In this document: piece by piece, positions 34,269 to 44,165 of the stretch
Position numbering within the stretch: position 1 is the stretch's first letter
Layout: each line of letters begins with the position of its first letter
NCBI GenBank assembly: GCA_900114885.1
Contig: FOUN01000003.1
Coordinates: 248,001 to 312,000 of the forward strand
DNA length: 64,000 nucleotides
Source of the DNA: Psychrobacillus psychrodurans
GTDB taxonomy: Bacteria > Bacillota > Bacilli > Bacillales_A > Planococcaceae
Direction: 5' to 3'
Made by a program: the position numbers and the translations under genes
Notes under the pieces: generated by a model
Seen by the model: the letters and a program-made list of their open reading frames with translations, nothing else
The model's database searches: none
Told to the model about the DNA's origin: nothing

Positions 34269-34943
34269 ATGACACAACATATTTTATTAATAGAAGATGA
34301 AGTAAATATTGCGAAGTTTGTGGAGCTTGAGCTAAAGCATGAAAATTTTCTAGTTACTGTTTCTAATGATGGGCGAGAAGGAGCAGATTTAGCTTTAAAT
34401 CATGATTACGATCTTATGCTAATCGATGTCATGCTACCAAATTTGAACGGATTAGAAATATGTCGACGTGTACGCAAAAAGAAAAGTACGCCTATTATAC
34501 TAATCACTGCCAGAGACGCGATTATAGATCGTGTATCCGGCCTAGAGACTGGAGCAGATGACTATGTGGTGAAACCATTTGCTATCGAAGAGCTATTAGC
34601 AAGAATACGAGCAGTTCTAAGAAGGGTAGAGCCCTCAGCAGTAGATGGTAAAAGTGAATTGACAATCCAAGGTCTAACTATTGAACAGAAAGCTCATCAA
34701 GTCTTCTATGATGGAAAAGAAATTGAATTAACAAAAACTGAGTATGATATGCTCGTCTATTTAATGGAAAATTATAATATGGTGTTGTCTAGAGATGCCA
34801 TTTTGGAAAAAGTGTGGGGATATGATGTTGAGGTTGAAACAAATGTAGTGGATGTATACATAAGGCATTTGAGAAAAAAACTGCCTGCTGAAATTGCTGC
34901 AATAATTGAAACGGTTAGAGGCGTAGGGTATGTTATGAGATGA
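34269..34943 (+). CDS. arlR: OmpR-family response regulator (ArlR/YkoG-like)
   Basis: A 224-residue regulator with receiver domain (residues 1-115, acidic pocket DE at 10-11, phospho-acceptor Asp53 in IDVMLPN, Lys in VVKPF) and a winged-helix DNA-binding domain (about 130-224, ending [11 protein letters not shown]). The stop overlaps the kinase start (ATGA). AGGAG precedes the ATG. Placement directly ahead of odhAB and close to murG matches the staphylococcal arlRS locus as I remember it, and the sequence resembles ArlR/YkoG, but the name is by similarity only. Confidence 0.82.
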   Translation: MTQHILLIEDEVNIAKFVELELKHENFLVTVSNDGREGADLALNHDYDLMLIDVMLPNLNGLEICRRVRKKKSTPIILITARDAIIDRVSGLETGADDYVVKPFAIEELLARIRAVLRRVEPSAVDGKSELTIQGLTIEQKAHQVFYDGKEIELTKTEYDMLVYLMENYNMVLSRDAILEKVWGYDVEVETNVVDVYIRHLRKKLPAEIAAIIETVRGVGYVMR

Positions 34944-36316
34944 TTAGACATTGGACTTTACAACGAAAATGGACGTATGCTTCCGCGATTTCCATATTTT
35001 TAAGCTTTCTTATGATGTGTATTATATTATATTTTTCTCTTTTCAATTGGTTGCAAATTTCCGAGAAAAAAATTGCCCAGAATACATTAGATGAAGTTTC
35101 TCATTTTTTTATTTCTAATGGACCCATTATTTCCATACAAGATATTCAAAAAAATAGGACTTTACTCAATCAATTGGTCAATCAAAAACAATCGGTTCGT
35201 ATCTTAAACGACGATGGCATAGAGATTCTTAGAATCAATGATGCAAGCGAGTTTCCAGAAACAAGTACATTCCAAACGGAGGAATTTGTTAGAGAAGAGA
35301 TAGATGGAAAACTAGTTTTTCATAAGGTAGCAGAGATAGACTTTGGATTATTTAAAGGATATGTACAAATCTCTCATAGTTTAGAAAGTTTTTCTCAGCT
35401 CATGAATTATATATTAATTGCTATGGGCATATTCACAATCATTGCACTAGTTCTATCTGCGTTGATAGCCTTTGTACTATCCTCGATATTGCTGAAGCCA
35501 ATTAAGGAATTAAGAGATGAGATGCAGCTTGCGAAACAGACTAAGTTCACCCAAAAAGTGAGTTTTCAATATGACAATGAGGATGAAATCGGAGAGCTTT
35601 TAAAAATTTACAAGGAATTGATGGATGAAGTATCTAAAACGATTACAAGACAAGAAGAATTTATCCAAAATGTTTCCCATGAATTACGTACCCCCGTACA
35701 GGTCGTGGAGGGGCACTTATCGCTATTGAATCGCTGGGGAAAAGAAGATCGCTCCATACTAGATGATTCCCTGGAGATATCCCTCTCTGAAATACAAAAA
35801 ATGAAGTTATTAATCGAAGAAATGTTAAAGCTTGCAAAAAATGAGCATAATAACATGAAGGAAGCAACTACTGTAATAAATATCCTTCAACAGCTACAGC
35901 AAAGTTATTTACATTTATCAACTGGGACAACAATAGAAATTCTTGGAGATGAACAAATAAAAGTACCTGTTCCGCCTACTGCTTTAGAGCAAATTCTGCG
36001 TAATCTAATAGAAAATGCGATAAAATATAATGATAATCAACCATATATCAGGGTGATTGTTGCAAATTACACAGATCAAGTGCAAATTACAGTGGAAGAC
36101 AATGGAGTTGGTATCAAAGATTCCTTGTTACCTAAAATTTTTGAACGCTTTTTTATAGTTGATGAAGCGAGAACTAAAAGTAATGGTGGTTCAGGGTTAG
36201 GATTAAGTATAACCAAGAGCTTGATAGATGAATACGGCGGTACAATTTCAGTGGAAAGTGAAAAAGGTAAAGGTACAAAATTTTACATTTTATTCCCTAA
36301 ATTAACAAGTGAATAA
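34940..36316 (+). CDS. arlS: Sensor histidine kinase (ArlS/YkoH-like)
   Basis: A 458-residue kinase. TM1 about residues 13-35, an extracytoplasmic domain about 36-150, TM2 about 155-180, HAMP, a DHp domain with the phospho-acceptor His in [17 protein letters not shown] (about residue 249), and an ATPase domain with [18 protein letters not shown] and SGLGLSI boxes. The [13 protein letters not shown] stretch resembles staphylococcal ArlS. The start overlaps the regulator's stop. The stimulus is unknown; ArlS is linked to surface proteins and metal/metabolic stress in Staphylococcus. Confidence 0.82.
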   Translation: MIRHWTLQRKWTYASAISIFLSFLMMCIILYFSLFNWLQISEKKIAQNTLDEVSHFFISNGPIISIQDIQKNRTLLNQLVNQKQSVRILNDDGIEILRINDASEFPETSTFQTEEFVREEIDGKLVFHKVAEIDFGLFKGYVQISHSLESFSQLMNYILIAMGIFTIIALVLSALIAFVLSSILLKPIKELRDEMQLAKQTKFTQKVSFQYDNEDEIGELLKIYKELMDEVSKTITRQEEFIQNVSHELRTPVQVVEGHLSLLNRWGKEDRSILDDSLEISLSEIQKMKLLIEEMLKLAKNEHNNMKEATTVINILQQLQQSYLHLSTGTTIEILGDEQIKVPVPPTALEQILRNLIENAIKYNDNQPYIRVIVANYTDQVQITVEDNGVGIKDSLLPKIFERFFIVDEARTKSNGGSGLGLSITKSLIDEYGGTISVESEKGKGTKFYILFPKLTSE

Positions 36317-36577
36317 TGATTCAGTGTAAAAGTATAAAAAATATGACAAATTACTTTATTTTTTTGAAAAAAACCATTGTATTTTTTTCCTATAGTAGTA
36401 AGATTGAGATGGAAAAATTGTTCTTATATAAGGATAGTTTGAGATATATAAAAAAGAGGTAAACTATATACGTGTATTTGCGTGTATTATGTTCTATATA
36501 TACTGGAACTTTTTTATCCATTAAAATGTATTTTTTATAAATGCCTAGAAGGCACAAAATGTTGGAGGTTTTTTTAA

Positions 36578-39379
36578 ATGTCGAACAATCAAACACCTTG
36601 GTCAGCTTTTTCTGGTCCGAACCTTGGTTATGTGATGGAGCAGTATGATGTGTTTTTACAGTCTCCTGACGATGTAGATCCTGAATTAGTACAGTTATTT
36701 CAGCAATACGGTGCACCTAAGATTCCGGCTTCTGTTTCATCTAATAACTCTGATACACCAGCAGTCGAGCCGAATAATTTCGAGAAAGTGATTAACGCAA
36801 TTCAGCTTGCAGATGCAATTCGCACTCATGGTCACTTAACTGCTAATATTTATCCATTAAATGATGGACCAAAAGAAGATTCTAAGATGAATCTAGGTAC
36901 TTATGGTTTAACTGAGCAAGATTTGAGAGAAATACCTGTATCGTTCCTAATCCGCAATGCACCAGCAAATATTATGAATGGATTACAAGCAATTGAACAT
37001 TTACGTTCAATGTATTCTGATAAGATTGCATTTGAAATTGCTCATATTGTTAACTCAGATGAACGTGCTTGGTTACAAGAGAAGATAGAAAAAGGCAATG
37101 TGAAAGAAAAAATTTCAACTGAAGACAAAAAACAATTACTTAAACGTTTAACACAAGTTGAAGGATTCGAGAAATTCATTCATCGAACATTTGTAGGAGC
37201 AAAACGCTTCTCAATTGAAGGATTAGATTCTTTAGTATTATTAATGGATGAGTTAGTTCGTCAATCAGATAGAACAAAAACTAAGCAAGTAAATATTGGT
37301 ATGGCACATCGTGGTCGTTTAAATGTGTTAACTCATGTTCTTAACAAACCATATGAAATGATGTTTGCGGAATTTGCCCATGTACCTACTGACTCTTTTT
37401 TACCAAAAGATGGTTCATTGGAACTTTCTGAGGGCTGGTTCGGGGATGTTAAATACCATAAAGGAGCAAGTTACCGCTCGCAATCTGGTTTAACAGTTAA
37501 ACTTGCTTATAATCCTTCACATCTTGAAGTGGTTAGTCCAATTGTTACAGGTCAAACACGTGCCGCACAAGAAACAACTGATGCTGCTGGTTACCCTGTT
37601 CAAGATAAAAATGCTGCTTTTGCTATACTAGTGCATGGTGACGCTGCATTCCCAGGGCAAGGGGTAGTAACTGAAGTTTTGAATTATAGCAGAGTTCGTG
37701 GATATCAAACTGGTGGTTCTATCCATATAATTGCGAATAATATGATTGGTTTTACCACAGAACATTATGATTCACGCTCTACTAACTATTCTTCTGATCC
37801 AGCAAAAGGATATGAAGTACCTGTAGTGCATGTGAATGCTGATGATCCTGAAGCAGTAGTTGGAGTTGCTAAGTTTGCTCATGAATATCGCCAAAAATTT
37901 GGAAAAGATATTGTAATTGACTTATTAGGTTATCGTCGCTATGGTCATAACGAAATGGATGAGCCGCTAGTAACAAATCCTGCTATGTATCATTCTATTC
38001 ATAAGCATCCAACTGTTCGTGAATTATATGGACAGCAGTTAGTGGAAGAAAGTTTAATGGATTCTTCAGAAGTTAAAACGTTGGATGAATCGGTTTTCGC
38101 TGGAATGCAACAAGCTTATGATCGTGTTAAAGAACTTCCACAATCAACGGCTCATGAAATTGTAGTACCTCAGGTAGTTTTAGATGGTATTCCAGAACTT
38201 CAAACAGGTGTTGAAGAAAGTAAGCTTGCTAAAATTAATGAAGAGTTGCTTACTTGGCCTTCTGATTTTAACGCATTCAAAAAATTAGCAAAAATATTAA
38301 AGCGCCGTGAAGAACCATTTAAAGGTAAGGGGAAAGTTGACTGGGGCCATGCAGAAACACTAGCATTTGCAACAATCTTACAAGATGGTAATTCTATTCG
38401 CTTATCTGGTCAAGATGCTCAACGTGGGACATTCTCACATAGACATTTAGTACTCCATGATGAAAAAACTGGAGCTGAATTAACACCAATTCATTCCATA
38501 AGTGATGGGAAAGCATCATTCGTTGTGCACAATAGTCCTCTTACAGAAGCGGCTATTCTAGGGTATGAATTTGGCTATAATTTAGAGGATAATAACTCAC
38601 TAACTATTTGGGAAGCACAATACGGTGACTTCGCTAATATGGCTCAAGTAATGTTTGATAACTTTATCAGTTCGGCACGCGCTAAATGGGGGCTTAAATC
38701 TGGTTTAGTAATGCTATTGCCACATGGAGCAGAAGGCCAAGGGTCCGAACACTCTAGTGCACGTTTAGAACGTTATTTACAACTAGCTGCTGAAAATAAC
38801 TGGACTGTAGCCAATCTATCAAGTGCTGCTAACTATTTCCATATTTTACGCAGACAAGCAAAAATGCTTAAAGATGAAGCAATTCGTCCATTAATAATTG
38901 TTTCACCAAAGTCATTATTACGTCATCCTTTAGTTGGAGCGGATGTGTCTGAATTGACTACAGGTCAATTTGAAACAATTATTGAGCAACCAGGATTAGG
39001 TGAACAAGTGGAAAAAGTAGAGAAAATTGTTTTTGTTAGTGGTAAACTTGCAATAGACTTGGCAGACAAAGTAAAAGATGGAGCAGATTTTGAATATGTT
39101 CATATTGTACGTGTTGAACAACTGTATCCATTCCCACAAGAAAAAATACAGGAAATTGTGTCTCGTTATCCGAATGTGAAGCAACTTGTATGGGCTCAAG
39201 AAGAAACACAAAACATGGGCTCTTGGAACTTTGCTCTACCATATTTATTAGAAATAGCAAAAGATCAAGAAATTACTTATGTTGGTCGAGTGCATAGAGC
39301 AAGCCCTGCTGAAGGTGACGGCGATACTTATAAAGTCGAACAAACGCGGATAATTGAAGAAACATTAAAGAGCTTATAA
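36578..39379 (+). CDS. odhA: 2-oxoglutarate dehydrogenase E1 component
   Basis: A 933-residue thiamine-diphosphate enzyme that decarboxylates 2-oxoglutarate in the TCA cycle. The N-terminal E2-interaction segment SAFSGPNLGYVMEQYDVF, the TPP-binding HGDAAFPGQGVVTE...NN region (about residue 350), and GYRRYGHNEMDEP are all present. The C-terminal transketolase-like part contains LPHGAEGQGSEHSS. TTGGAGG before the ATG. The 261-base leader shows no recognised riboswitch. odhB follows 29 bases after the stop. Confidence 0.95.
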   Translation: MSNNQTPWSAFSGPNLGYVMEQYDVFLQSPDDVDPELVQLFQQYGAPKIPASVSSNNSDTPAVEPNNFEKVINAIQLADAIRTHGHLTANIYPLNDGPKEDSKMNLGTYGLTEQDLREIPVSFLIRNAPANIMNGLQAIEHLRSMYSDKIAFEIAHIVNSDERAWLQEKIEKGNVKEKISTEDKKQLLKRLTQVEGFEKFIHRTFVGAKRFSIEGLDSLVLLMDELVRQSDRTKTKQVNIGMAHRGRLNVLTHVLNKPYEMMFAEFAHVPTDSFLPKDGSLELSEGWFGDVKYHKGASYRSQSGLTVKLAYNPSHLEVVSPIVTGQTRAAQETTDAAGYPVQDKNAAFAILVHGDAAFPGQGVVTEVLNYSRVRGYQTGGSIHIIANNMIGFTTEHYDSRSTNYSSDPAKGYEVPVVHVNADDPEAVVGVAKFAHEYRQKFGKDIVIDLLGYRRYGHNEMDEPLVTNPAMYHSIHKHPTVRELYGQQLVEESLMDSSEVKTLDESVFAGMQQAYDRVKELPQSTAHEIVVPQVVLDGIPELQTGVEESKLAKINEELLTWPSDFNAFKKLAKILKRREEPFKGKGKVDWGHAETLAFATILQDGNSIRLSGQDAQRGTFSHRHLVLHDEKTGAELTPIHSISDGKASFVVHNSPLTEAAILGYEFGYNLEDNNSLTIWEAQYGDFANMAQVMFDNFISSARAKWGLKSGLVMLLPHGAEGQGSEHSSARLERYLQLAAENNWTVANLSSAANYFHILRRQAKMLKDEAIRPLIIVSPKSLLRHPLVGADVSELTTGQFETIIEQPGLGEQVEKVEKIVFVSGKLAIDLADKVKDGADFEYVHIVRVEQLYPFPQEKIQEIVSRYPNVKQLVWAQEETQNMGSWNFALPYLLEIAKDQEITYVGRVHRASPAEGDGDTYKVEQTRIIEETLKSL

Positions 39380-39408
39380 GTTAGGAAAGATAAGAGGAGG
39401 AAATTGAA

Positions 39409-40641
39409 GTGGCAGAAATTATTGTTCCAGAGTTAGCAGAATCGATTACAGAGGGTACCATTGCACAGTGGTTAAAACAACCGGGTGATACAGTTGAAAA
39501 AGGTGAGTTCATCGTAGAACTTGAAACAGATAAAGTTAATGTAGAAGTTATTTCTGAAGAAGCTGGAGTAGTAAGTGAACTTCTAGCTGCTGAAGGAGAT
39601 ACAGTACAAGTAGGGCAAGTAATCGCAGTAGTAGGAGCTGGTTCAGGTTCAACTGCATCAGCACCTGCACCTGCTGCACAGTCTGAGGCAAAAGAAGAGG
39701 TAAAAGCTACTGAAGCACCTAAAGCACCAGTTGCTGAGGAAACTACAAATGAGCAAGACCGCACTATTGCTAGTCCTGCAGCGCGTAAATTAGCTCGTGA
39801 AAAAGGCATTAATTTAAGTGAAATTTCACCAGTAGATCCAATGGGTCGCGTTCGTGTACAAGATGTTTCAGCTCATGGTTCTGCACCAACTACTACAAAA
39901 GCAGCACCTGCATCAGCAGCAAGTGCTACAAAAGAAGATGACGGCCGAACAACTCGAGAAAAAATGTCTCGTCGTCGTCAAACTATTGCATCACGTTTAT
40001 TAGAAGTAAGACAAAATACTGCTATGCTTACAACTTTCAATGAAATTGATATGACAAATGTTATGGCATTGCGTTCACGTAAAAAAGATAAATTCTTTGA
40101 GGATCACGATGTTCGTCTAGGATTTATGTCTTTCTTTACTAAAGCGGTAGTTGCTGCACTTAAAAAATATCCATACGTTAATTCTCAAATTGACGGAACT
40201 GACATTGTAAAAAATAATTTCTATGATATTGGTATTGCTGTTTCTACAGAAGGTGGTCTTGTAGTACCGATTGTTCGTGATGCAGATCGTAAAAACTTCT
40301 CAGAAATCGAAGCTAATATCGGGGAACTAGCTAAAAAAGCTCGTGATAACAAATTAGCTCTATCAGATATGTCTGGCGGTTCTTTCACTATCACTAACGG
40401 TGGGGTTTTCGGATCACTAATGTCAACACCAATTCTAAATGGTACACAAGTGGGTATTTTAGGAATGCATACAATCCAAAAACGCCCAGTTGCTATTGGA
40501 AATGAAATTGAAATCCGTCCAATGATGTACGTAGCATTATCGTATGACCACCGTGTAATCGATGGTAAAGATTCTGTTGGATTCCTGAAAACAGTTAAAG
40601 AGTTACTTGAAAATCCAGAAGATCTTTTATTAGAATCATAA
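39409..40641 (+). CDS. odhB: Dihydrolipoyl succinyltransferase (2-oxoglutarate dehydrogenase E2)
   Basis: A 410-residue E2 core protein. Lipoyl domain residues 1-76 with lipoylated Lys42 in ETDKVN, an Ala/Pro-rich flexible linker, the E1/E3-binding domain about 123-160 ([13 protein letters not shown]), a second linker, and the catalytic domain about 180-410 with the His of [18 protein letters not shown] precedes the GTG or ATG context at 39409. It ends in a long hairpin terminator. Works with OdhA and a lipoamide dehydrogenase encoded elsewhere. Confidence 0.95.
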   Translation: MAEIIVPELAESITEGTIAQWLKQPGDTVEKGEFIVELETDKVNVEVISEEAGVVSELLAAEGDTVQVGQVIAVVGAGSGSTASAPAPAAQSEAKEEVKATEAPKAPVAEETTNEQDRTIASPAARKLAREKGINLSEISPVDPMGRVRVQDVSAHGSAPTTTKAAPASAASATKEDDGRTTREKMSRRRQTIASRLLEVRQNTAMLTTFNEIDMTNVMALRSRKKDKFFEDHDVRLGFMSFFTKAVVAALKKYPYVNSQIDGTDIVKNNFYDIGIAVSTEGGLVVPIVRDADRKNFSEIEANIGELAKKARDNKLALSDMSGGSFTITNGGVFGSLMSTPILNGTQVGILGMHTIQKRPVAIGNEIEIRPMMYVALSYDHRVIDGKDSVGFLKTVKELLENPEDLLLES

Positions 40642-40690
40642 TATCTATAGAAAAAGACTCCCAAATGGGAGTCTTTTTCTATAGAGATAT
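40641..40690. terminator. Bidirectional terminator after odhB
   Basis: ATATCTATAGAAAAAGACTCCC pairs with GGGAGTCTTTTTCTATAGAGATAT around a short loop, a stem of over 20 bp. Confidence 0.9.
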
Positions 40691-40881
40691 TTGTTCTTGG
40701 ATTAATACAAAAATCAGTTCTAGTTTTAATCTACCACCTATATTTCCAATACTTTAAAAAGTTCCAAAATTACTAGTTAAATAAGAAATCCAAAAGAAGG
40801 GTTTCTATATATTTGAGTAGAATAATAAGAGATATCTATTTAGTATGGCACAAATATATTAGGTTATTTGGAGGGGTTACG

Positions 40882-41328
40882 ATGGAGTTTAAAAGTGTTA
40901 AGGTTGAATTTAAAGTGGTAGGCATTAAAGGCAGAGGGGCATTTGAGAACTTGAGTATAGAAGTCCCAAAACTTGCAAAGCAATTAATAAGTCGGTCTGA
41001 CGAAATACAAAATCATCTAGGAATTGAAATTGCTCTATTTGAACCAAAAAGAGGTAGTGATCACCATGAGGGCGAATATTATGTGGGATTGAAAGTGAAA
41101 GATTCTTTAAAAGAAGTTCCTATTGGAATGGATTTTATTGAAATTGCTCACGATTATGTCTCAACTAGAGGGAAAATATCAAATATCGGTAATCTACATT
41201 CTCAGTTACTGAGGTGGGTAGAAGAGCAAGGTCATACACAAAACTTTGAAAGTTACATTGTAGAGACATATCATCCGATCGAAGAGGGAGAGGAAGAGGT
41301 ACAGATTTACTTACCAATCTTCTCTTGA
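40882..41328 (+). CDS. GyrI-like effector-binding domain protein
   Basis: A 148-residue protein of the GyrI-like/AraC effector-binding fold, recognisable by VEFKVVGIKGRGAFE at the N-terminus, EGEYYVGLKV in the middle and ESYIVETYHPIEEGEEEVQIYLPI at the end. It has no DNA-binding domain, so it is a stand-alone small-molecule binder. Start chosen at 40882 (GGAGGGG 7 bases upstream) rather than an in-frame TTG/ATG at 40813. Ligand unknown. Confidence 0.75.
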   Translation: MEFKSVKVEFKVVGIKGRGAFENLSIEVPKLAKQLISRSDEIQNHLGIEIALFEPKRGSDHHEGEYYVGLKVKDSLKEVPIGMDFIEIAHDYVSTRGKISNIGNLHSQLLRWVEEQGHTQNFESYIVETYHPIEEGEEEVQIYLPIFS

Positions 41329-41498
41329 TTCCATTCTCTAAGCTGTCAAAACATCTGTCTTTTATTCTTTACTGTAATATTGCTATTAACTATGAGTTTT
41401 TAATTAAGTACCTTTTATACTAGCTTCACGATTCATAGAATAATAATGAAGATAATTTGTAATAAAATAAAAATAAATTATCTTCATCATAAAATATC

Positions 41499-41813
41499 CT
41501 ATGATACAAGTTTTAGACCTATTGCTGCACTTAAAACCATACCTATAAAAACAAGTCTTCTCCAGTCTTTTGATTCATCATATAAAACCATACCTAGAAT
41601 TGCTCCACCAGACGCACCAATTCCTGTCCAAATTGCATAGGCTGTTCCCATTGGTAGTGTTTTCATTGAATAAGCAAGAAAAATAAAACTAGCTCCAAAC
41701 CCCAAAATTAATAAAATTATTGATTGCCATTTAGGATCCTGATGCAATCTATTTATCATTATTACACCAAACATTTCAAACACTCCCGCTAAAATTAAAG
41801 AAATCCATGCCAT
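41499..41813 (-). CDS. SMR-family guanidinium exporter subunit (YkkD/GdxB type)
   Basis: A 104-residue four-helix small multidrug resistance protein. The essential Glu of helix 1 is in LAGVFEMFGV (Glu about residue 13), and the family WTGIGASGGAILGM motif is present. Its ATG overlaps the stop of the partner SMR gene, so the pair probably forms a heterodimer. Both lie behind a guanidine-I riboswitch, so guanidinium export is the likely role rather than general drug resistance. Confidence 0.88.
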   Translation of the reverse strand: MAWISLILAGVFEMFGVIMINRLHQDPKWQSIILLILGFGASFIFLAYSMKTLPMGTAYAIWTGIGASGGAILGMVLYDESKDWRRLVFIGMVLSAAIGLKLVS

Positions 41814-42154
41814 TAAGTTTCATCCCCTTTCTGAACTTTGTCCTTTGTAACTAATTTCAAACCAATTACTCCTACCAATAAAAGTAGAATTAAAAATATC
41901 TTCTCCATTCTAAAAGGTTCACCAAGGAATAAAATTTCAGAAAAAACAGTCCCCGCAGTTCCTAATCCAACAAAAACAGCATATACAGTACCCACAGGAA
42001 GTTTTCGTCCTGCCATGATCATTACATAAAAACTGATGAATATAGCAATAATTGTTCCAGTCCAAGTCCAAAAGTCATCAGAATGTTTTAGACCAATCAC
42101 CCATAATACTTCAAATAAAGCAGCAATATATACTTTAGTCCATTCAGTATTCAT
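41813..42154 (-). CDS. SMR-family guanidinium exporter subunit (YkkC/GdxA type)
   Basis: A 113-residue four-helix SMR protein with Glu14 in [16 protein letters not shown] and the conserved [20 protein letters not shown] segment. The W-x-x-GLKHS sequence after the Glu fits the guanidinium-exporter branch of the family. TTGGAGGTG precedes the ATG at 42154. It is the first gene after the guanidine-I riboswitch and overlaps the second SMR gene by one base. Confidence 0.88.
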   Translation of the reverse strand: MNTEWTKVYIAALFEVLWVIGLKHSDDFWTWTGTIIAIFISFYVMIMAGRKLPVGTVYAVFVGLGTAGTVFSEILFLGEPFRMEKIFLILLLLVGVIGLKLVTKDKVQKGDET

Positions 42155-42196
42155 TAAAATACACCTCCAATTTTATAGTTTCTCAAAAAAGAAAAA

Positions 42197-42237
42197 AAGC
42201 CTAAGAGATAACTGTAAAAACAGTTTCTCCCAGGCTT
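42197..42237 (-). terminator. Riboswitch-controlled terminator
   Basis: On the minus strand AAGCCTGGGAGAAACTG pairs with CAGTTATCTCTTAGGCTT and is followed by a T run. The 5' arm uses the GGGAGA end of the guanidine aptamer, so ligand binding can prevent terminator formation. Confidence 0.85.
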
Positions 42238-42314
42238 TTATCCTTCCGTGACACAGCATAGCCGTGAGTTTTCTCTCGGACCAGACCAACATTGACTGTA
42301 GCGGAACCCTAGAA
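42226..42314 (-). promoter_or_regulatory. Guanidine-I (ykkC) riboswitch aptamer
   Basis: On the minus strand the conserved ykkC blocks are present in order: TAGGGTTCCGC, CTGGTCCGAGAG, AACTCACGG, CTATGCTGTG, CACGGAAGGATAAAAGCCTGGGAGA. It lies between a consensus promoter and a terminator, followed by two SMR genes. Guanidine binding would stabilise the aptamer and allow read-through, switching exporters on. Confidence 0.93.
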
Positions 42315-42341
42315 AACATTTTACCTATGCAATTACCTTGT

Positions 42342-42369
42342 ATTATACACACTTTTAAAATTAAGTCAA
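42342..42369 (-). promoter_or_regulatory. Sigma-A promoter of the guanidine riboswitch operon
   Basis: On the minus strand TTGACT (42364-42369), a 16-base spacer, and a perfect TATAAT (42342-42347), about 30 bases before the aptamer. Confidence 0.8.
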
Positions 42370-42771
42370 TTAAATTTAACAATAGCATATATGTCCCCAA
42401 AACAACCCTGATTTATTTTATGAAGAAAAGTTGAGAATATCAATTGAAGGATTATTATGTAGCCAACCATTATCTCTAATATTACCTATTACTAAAAAAG
42501 AAATTAACTTAGGACTTATGTATCTTTAACGACAAGAGTAACTATCACGGATATCTTCATATCGTCATTTTAATCAGGGAAATTCCCTTTTATTTTAGAT
42601 ACTTAAAGAGTATTTCTAAACGTTGCATACAGTTGTATTTAAATTGTTAATGAATGTAGGAATGGGTTTCCCTTAATAATCTTGTGCTGGATAATTATGT
42701 TAATATTAGTATGAAATTAATAAAGTATTCCCCTATTCAAACGAGCCGGTTTAGTTCAATAACGATACGAG
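42370..42771. other. Intergenic, nothing recognised
   Basis: About 400 AT-rich bases upstream of the riboswitch promoter. No ORF with a ribosome binding site, RNA fold or repeat was seen on either strand. Confidence 0.4.
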
Positions 42772-42963
42772 TTGTACACAATCAAAAAGGATAGAGTCAA
42801 TGAAGAGACAAAAAAGATGGAAAAGAAACTCAAATGGAAAAAATTATTCGGTACTATTCATCTTGATGAATATCTTGTAGTTGAACATAATACGATGTAT
42901 GGTTTTACCAATACACTTCTCTATACTACAAATCTAGAACATGTAATTGAATTCTTAGTATAA
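42772..42963 (+). CDS. Doubtful 63-residue protein
   Basis: An open frame from a TTG, with no good ribosome binding site at 42772; an internal ATG (about 42817) gives about 48 residues. The C-terminal half (LFGTIHLDEYLVVEHNTMYGF) reads like part of a folded protein, so it may be a remnant of a larger gene. No family recognised. Confidence 0.3.
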   Translation: MYTIKKDRVNEETKKMEKKLKWKKLFGTIHLDEYLVVEHNTMYGFTNTLLYTTNLEHVIEFLV

Positions 42964-43132
42964 AAGAAACAAGGTCTGATGATCTGATTGCACTAAAGCT
43001 ATAGAAAAATTCTAACATATTATTGCAAGAGTTTGTTTACATGAAGCGACTCTTATTATGATGCCCATTTGTGATTAATCAAAAAGTACAACTATTTAGC
43101 TGTCGATTCTTAACTTACAACATAGAAAGTTG

Positions 43133-43170
43133 AAAACGCAAGAATGCTAATTTAAGCATTTTTGCGTTTT
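43133..43170 (-). terminator. Terminator of the Ku gene
   Basis: AAAACGCAAGAATGCT pairs with AGCATTTTTGCGTTTT around AATTTA. It lies about 55 bases past the Ku stop on the minus strand and shares the AACGCAAGAATGCT half with the ypgR terminator. Confidence 0.7.
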
Positions 43171-43224
43171 TGAATTCTATTTAAAAATATATAAAAAAAT
43201 TCTGTACAAAGGTCCTCAGATTCA

Positions 43225-44052
43225 TCAAGAGGTTTTAGCTTTCGGAGCTCTTTTTCTTGTTGTAGGTTTTTTCTTTTTTGTATTGTCAAGAGAAGCTTGT
43301 AGTGCAGACATAAGATCTGTCACATTTGAAGGTAATTCTGTTTGTTTTTCGCTTGTCATTACTACATTATTTCCAGCCTTTTTCTCTTCTATTAGCTCCA
43401 TCAAAGCAGTTCTGTATTCATCTGTGTATTTTTCCGGTTCAAACACTGTGGTCAATTGTTCTACAAGCATTAGTGCTGTATCCAGTTCTTTTTTTACTAC
43501 AGTTTGTTCAGAGGGAATATTAGGTACATCTGCAGTATTACGGACTTCATCGGGAAAATGTATTGTTTCCATGATTAAAGTTTCCTTGTATACTCGTACG
43601 ATTGCTAGTTGCTCTTTCGAACGAATCATAATTTTAGCTACACCAATTTTACCCGATTCATGGAGTGCTTCTCTTAAAAGTGAATATGCTTTTCCACCAC
43701 CACTATCAGGAGCCATAAAATAACTTCGTTCAAAGTAAATAGGGTCTATTTCTTCTAATTTTACGAAGTCAATTATTTCTACAGCCTTATCCTCATTTTC
43801 TTTTTTCAGTTTTTCCAATTCCTCTGCATCTAAAATTACAAATTTGTTTTTAGAGTATTCATATGCCTTGACGATATCCTCATTCTTCACTTCTTGTTTG
43901 CAGCCTTCACAAACCTTTTCATAGCTAATTGGGGTATGGCAATCCTTGTGGAGTTGACGTAATTTAATATCCTTATTTTCTGTTGCTGCATGTAGCTTAA
44001 TTGGGATATTAACTAAACCAAAGCTGATACTTCCTTTCCAAACTGTATGCAT
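43225..44052 (-). CDS. ku: Non-homologous end joining protein Ku
   Basis: A 275-residue bacterial Ku, a homodimeric ring that binds double-strand DNA ends and recruits LigD. Starts HTVWKGSISFGLVNIPIKL, the family signature; CHTPISYEKVCEGC carries the cysteine-rich segment; the C-terminus is a Lys/Arg-rich tail (KKKKPTTRKRAPKAKTS) that helps DNA and LigD interaction. ATG at 44052 chosen because GGTGAG lies just upstream; the GTG at 44064 would begin inside it. Divergent from ligD, with a 113-base gap. Confidence 0.93.
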   Translation of the reverse strand: MHTVWKGSISFGLVNIPIKLHAATENKDIKLRQLHKDCHTPISYEKVCEGCKQEVKNEDIVKAYEYSKNKFVILDAEELEKLKKENEDKAVEIIDFVKLEEIDPIYFERSYFMAPDSGGGKAYSLLREALHESGKIGVAKIMIRSKEQLAIVRVYKETLIMETIHFPDEVRNTADVPNIPSEQTVVKKELDTALMLVEQLTTVFEPEKYTDEYRTALMELIEEKKAGNNVVMTSEKQTELPSNVTDLMSALQASLDNTKKKKPTTRKRAPKAKTS

Positions 44053-44165
44053 TATGCTCACCACTTTTTCATTTTCTTCTTACTATGCAATCTTTTACGT
44101 CTTTTATGTATCAAAAGTAGATTAAATATGAAAACTAAGAAAAAACTGTGGAGGTAGGAATATAA

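Noticed and set aside
36317-36577. Riboswitch in the odhA leader
   Set aside because: The 261-base leader is AT-rich, but I could find no conserved aptamer blocks or terminator/antiterminator pair.
39381-39809. 142-residue minus-strand frame in odhB
   Set aside because: It is the antisense shadow of the lipoyl domain and Ala/Pro linker, rich in Ser/Ala/Thr because of codon mirroring.
42036-42400. Short frames across the guanidine riboswitch on both strands
   Set aside because: They overlap the aptamer, terminator and SMR coding region and are explained by these.
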